From the NCBI RefSeq assembly GCF_014281965.1, contig NZ_JACFTB010000008.1, positions 1-64,000 on the forward strand: a stretch of DNA of 64,000 nucleotides, written 5' to 3'. The position numbers and the translations under genes are program-made. Under the pieces are notes generated by a model. That model did no database searches. It worked only from the letters and a program-made list of their open reading frames with translations, and had not been told where the DNA came from. Positions within the stretch are counted from its first letter, which is position 1. Each line of letters begins with the position of its first letter. Origin of the DNA: Rhodococcus sp. BP22. Lineage in GTDB: Bacteria; Actinomycetota; Actinomycetes; Mycobacteriales; Mycobacteriaceae. This document shows, in pieces, positions 62,076-64,000 of the stretch.

Positions 62076-63293
62076 CGGAACCGAAGAACCGGAGTTGCGA
62101 CCCAACAACACTCCCCTGGTCAAAGCGCCCTTACCGAATTTGGTGTGGACGCCGTCGAGCGCAACGTCGAGCGCAGAAGCGCTCGGCGCATTCTCGGGTC
62201 GATCGAACTGCAGCTCGAGTTGCTCGGTGCCCGTACGTTCGATATTGGACACCGTGATGCCCACCAAGGTGATCCCACGCTCGGCGATCAGAGATGCAGT
62301 TTCCTGAAGTAGCGACAGGGACGCGTCGAGAATGGCCTGGGTGTCGGCCGTTGCACGGCCCAGCGTGCGGGAACGCGTGATGCGGGTGAAGTCACCGAAC
62401 CGTACGCTCAAAACCACTGTGCGACCGGTGCGTTCAGCGGCACGCATCCGCTGCGTCACTCGATCCACCAGGGCGATGAGGGAGACCTTCACCTCCGCCG
62501 ACGACGTCGGGCCGCTCCCGAGTGCATGCTGCGCACCGATGGAACTGCGCCCCCGATACGTCTGAACCTGTCGGGGATCGCGATTGTTGGCGAGTGAATA
62601 CAGATGATGCCCGGCGCCTTTACCGAGAATCGACACGATGGAGGCTTCGCTGTGGGCGGCGATGTCACCGATGGTCACGATGTCGAACGCATGGAGCTTG
62701 TCTGCGGTGACCTTACCGACGCCCCATAGCCGCTCGATCTTCAGCGGATGAAGGAACTCGAGCTCACTGCCGGGCGGAACCAACAGCAACCCGTCCGGCT
62801 TTCCGACCGCACTGGCCACTTTCGCCAGAAACTTGGTGCAGGCGATGCCGACAGTGATGGGCAGGCCGACCTGCTCCTTGACCTCACGCCGCAGCTTTTC
62901 GGCGATCTGGACCGGGGTGCCTCTGATCTTGCCCAACCCACCGACTTCGAGGAACGCCTCGTCGACGGAAATGCCCTCCACGAGCGGAGTGGTGTTACGA
63001 AAGATCTCGAATACGGCCCGGCTCGCCTCGGTGTACGCGTCCATACGAGGGGCAACGAAAATCGCGTGCGGACACAGTGCCCGGGCTCGAGCGCCGCTCA
63101 TGGGGGTCCGCACCCCGAATGCTTTGGCCTCGTAACTGGCGGCGAGCACGACACCACCGCCGACCAACACCGGTTTGCCGCGAAGGCGTGGGTCGTCTCG
63201 CTGCTCTACCGACGCATAGAAAGAGTCCAGATCGGCGTGCATGATGCTGGCCTCAGCACTGCTCGCCGGGGCGTCGGGGGCGAACTCGGTCAC
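62061..63293 (-). CDS. dinB: DNA polymerase IV (Y-family)
   Basis: About 410 residues. Error-prone translesion polymerase. Motifs: HADLDSFYASVEQRDDPRLR with the catalytic Asp, SYEAKAFGVRTPMSG, SVDEAFLEVGG with the Asp-Glu pair, WGVGKVTADKLHAF, and a C-terminal little-finger domain. Start is uncertain: GTG 63293 (VTEFAPDAP) is chosen; ATG 63242 and GTGs at 63299 and 63311 are options. The frame runs to 63509 into fadA6. It has no obvious sliding-clamp motif at the end (NSGSSVPLLPD). Confidence 0.92.
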   Translation of the reverse strand: MTEFAPDAPASSAEASIMHADLDSFYASVEQRDDPRLRGKPVLVGGGVVLAASYEAKAFGVRTPMSGARARALCPHAIFVAPRMDAYTEASRAVFEIFRNTTPLVEGISVDEAFLEVGGLGKIRGTPVQIAEKLRREVKEQVGLPITVGIACTKFLAKVASAVGKPDGLLLVPPGSELEFLHPLKIERLWGVGKVTADKLHAFDIVTIGDIAAHSEASIVSILGKGAGHHLYSLANNRDPRQVQTYRGRSSIGAQHALGSGPTSSAEVKVSLIALVDRVTQRMRAAERTGRTVVLSVRFGDFTRITRSRTLGRATADTQAILDASLSLLQETASLIAERGITLVGITVSNIERTGTEQLELQFDRPENAPSASALDVALDGVHTKFGKGALTRGVLLGRNSGSSVPLLPD

Positions 63294-63351
63294 GACCACA
63301 GGGTCGCACACAGGTCCGACATTCGCCCCGACGTCGGCGCTTACGCGAGAA

Positions 63352-64000
63352 TCAGAGCCGTTCGATGATCGTGACGTTGGCGGTACCGCCGCCTTCACAG
63401 ACGGTCTGCAGGCCGTAGCGGCCACCGGTACGTTCGAGTTCACACAGCATGGTGGCGAAGAGCTTTGCCCCCGTCGCGCCGAGTGGGTGCCCGAGAGCGA
63501 TCGCACCACCGTTGATGTTGACCCGGGCCGGATCAGCGCCGGTCTCCTTCAGCCATGCCAGGACAACGGGAGCGAACGCCTCGTTGATTTCCACGACGTC
63601 GATGTCGTCGATCGACAGGCCTGCCTTCTCGAGTGCGTGCTTGGTGGCCGTGATCGGCGCACTCAGCATGAAGATCGGGTCGTCTCCGCGAGCACTGAGG
63701 TGATGGATCCGGGCGCGCGGGGTGAGTCCGTGTGCCTCGACTGCTGCTGCGGAGGCCACGAGAGTCGCGCTCGCTCCGTCACAGATCTGGCTGGCGAGGG
63801 CCGCGGTGAGCCGTCCACCCTCGACGAGGGTCTTGAGCGAAGCCATCTTCTCGAGAGTCGTCTCACGCGGGCATTCGTCGACCATGAAGTCGCCGACGCC
63901 GACGATCTCGCGATCGAATCGCCCTTCGGCTATAGCGTGCCGAGCGCGCTGATGGCTGGCCAGAGCGAACTGCTCCATGTCTTCACGCGTGACGTCCCAC
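63352..64000 (-). CDS. fadA6: Acetyl-CoA acetyltransferase FadA6 (partial, continues beyond the window)
   Basis: The last 216 residues of a thiolase, reading WDVTREDMEQFALASHQRA at the edge. Motifs: VVEINEAFAPVVLAW, NINGGAIALGHPLGATG with active His, and TVCEGGGTANVTIIE with active Cys. FadA6 (Rv3556c) acts in the KstR2 regulon, thiolysing the ring-opened product after IpdAB. Its position near the ipd operon supports this. The N-terminal part and promoter are not in the window. Confidence 0.88.
   Translation of the reverse strand, partial: WDVTREDMEQFALASHQRARHAIAEGRFDREIVGVGDFMVDECPRETTLEKMASLKTLVEGGRLTAALASQICDGASATLVASAAAVEAHGLTPRARIHHLSARGDDPIFMLSAPITATKHALEKAGLSIDDIDVVEINEAFAPVVLAWLKETGADPARVNINGGAIALGHPLGATGAKLFATMLCELERTGGRYGLQTVCEGGGTANVTIIERL

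Overview
The window looks like the chromosome of a Rhodococcus-type mycolic-acid actinomycete. It is GC-rich, genes are packed with many ATGA/GTGA overlaps, GTG starts are common, and gene order follows Mycobacterium tuberculosis in two separate blocks. Names below come from reading translated sequences and motifs; no database search was run.

Layout. 1-6.7 kb holds mixed metabolism: an SMP-30-like lactonase divergent from an amidohydrolase, a DUF456 membrane protein coupled to purT, an alpha-methylacyl-CoA racemase, and a MocR regulator divergent from an O6-alkylguanine-DNA methyltransferase. 6.9-13.2 kb is a minus-strand locus with three Ser-His-Asp (SipW/S26B-type) signal peptidases interleaved with TasA/camelysin-like exported proteins. 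13.6-25.5 kb follows the M. tuberculosis Rv0357c-Rv0365c order (purA, Rv0358, Rv0359, Rv0360c, Rv0361, fba, DedA, GH76), with an oxidoreductase, a PNPOx protein, a CDF metal exporter and a FUSC-like protein inserted. 25.5-43.97 kb continues with an Rv0380c-like RNA methyltransferase, SDRs, an Rv1733c-like protein, an alanine-rich surface protein coupled to a lipoprotein sortase, pyrE, LemA, an Rv0383c homologue, clpB with a HAIR operator, a two-component system divergent from an ABC exporter, and an Rv0385-like globin reductase.

At 43.97 kb synteny switches to sterol catabolism, and a decayed acyl-CoA synthetase gene sits on the junction. The KstR-type part (44.2-52.1 kb) has homologues of Rv3520c, Rv3521, ltp4 and ltp3, a second F420-type oxidoreductase, cyp125 and fadA5. 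Matches to the KstR consensus lie in the divergent promoters. The KstR2-type part (53.6-57.1 kb, and fadA6 at the right edge) has echA20-ipdA-ipdB-ipdC, a four-gene overlapping operon behind an exact KstR2 consensus. Together these genes oxidise the sterol terminal carbon, shorten the side chain, and open the last two (C and D) rings. An EspR-like regulator and an unrecognised protein lie between the two parts.

57.1-63.3 kb holds a DUF2277 protein, two TetR regulators, an ABC-2-like exporter opposite a TetR gene with a doubled palindromic operator, a GyrI-like protein, a stand-alone P450 resembling the CYP102 (BM3) haem domain, and dinB. I saw no tRNA, rRNA, CRISPR array, insertion sequence or prophage.

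The best candidate for an under-described system is the SipW/TasA-like fibre locus at 6.9-13.2 kb, especially the peptidase fused to an exported domain. Next are the lipoprotein sortase pair (29.8-32.2 kb) and the BM3-like orphan P450.
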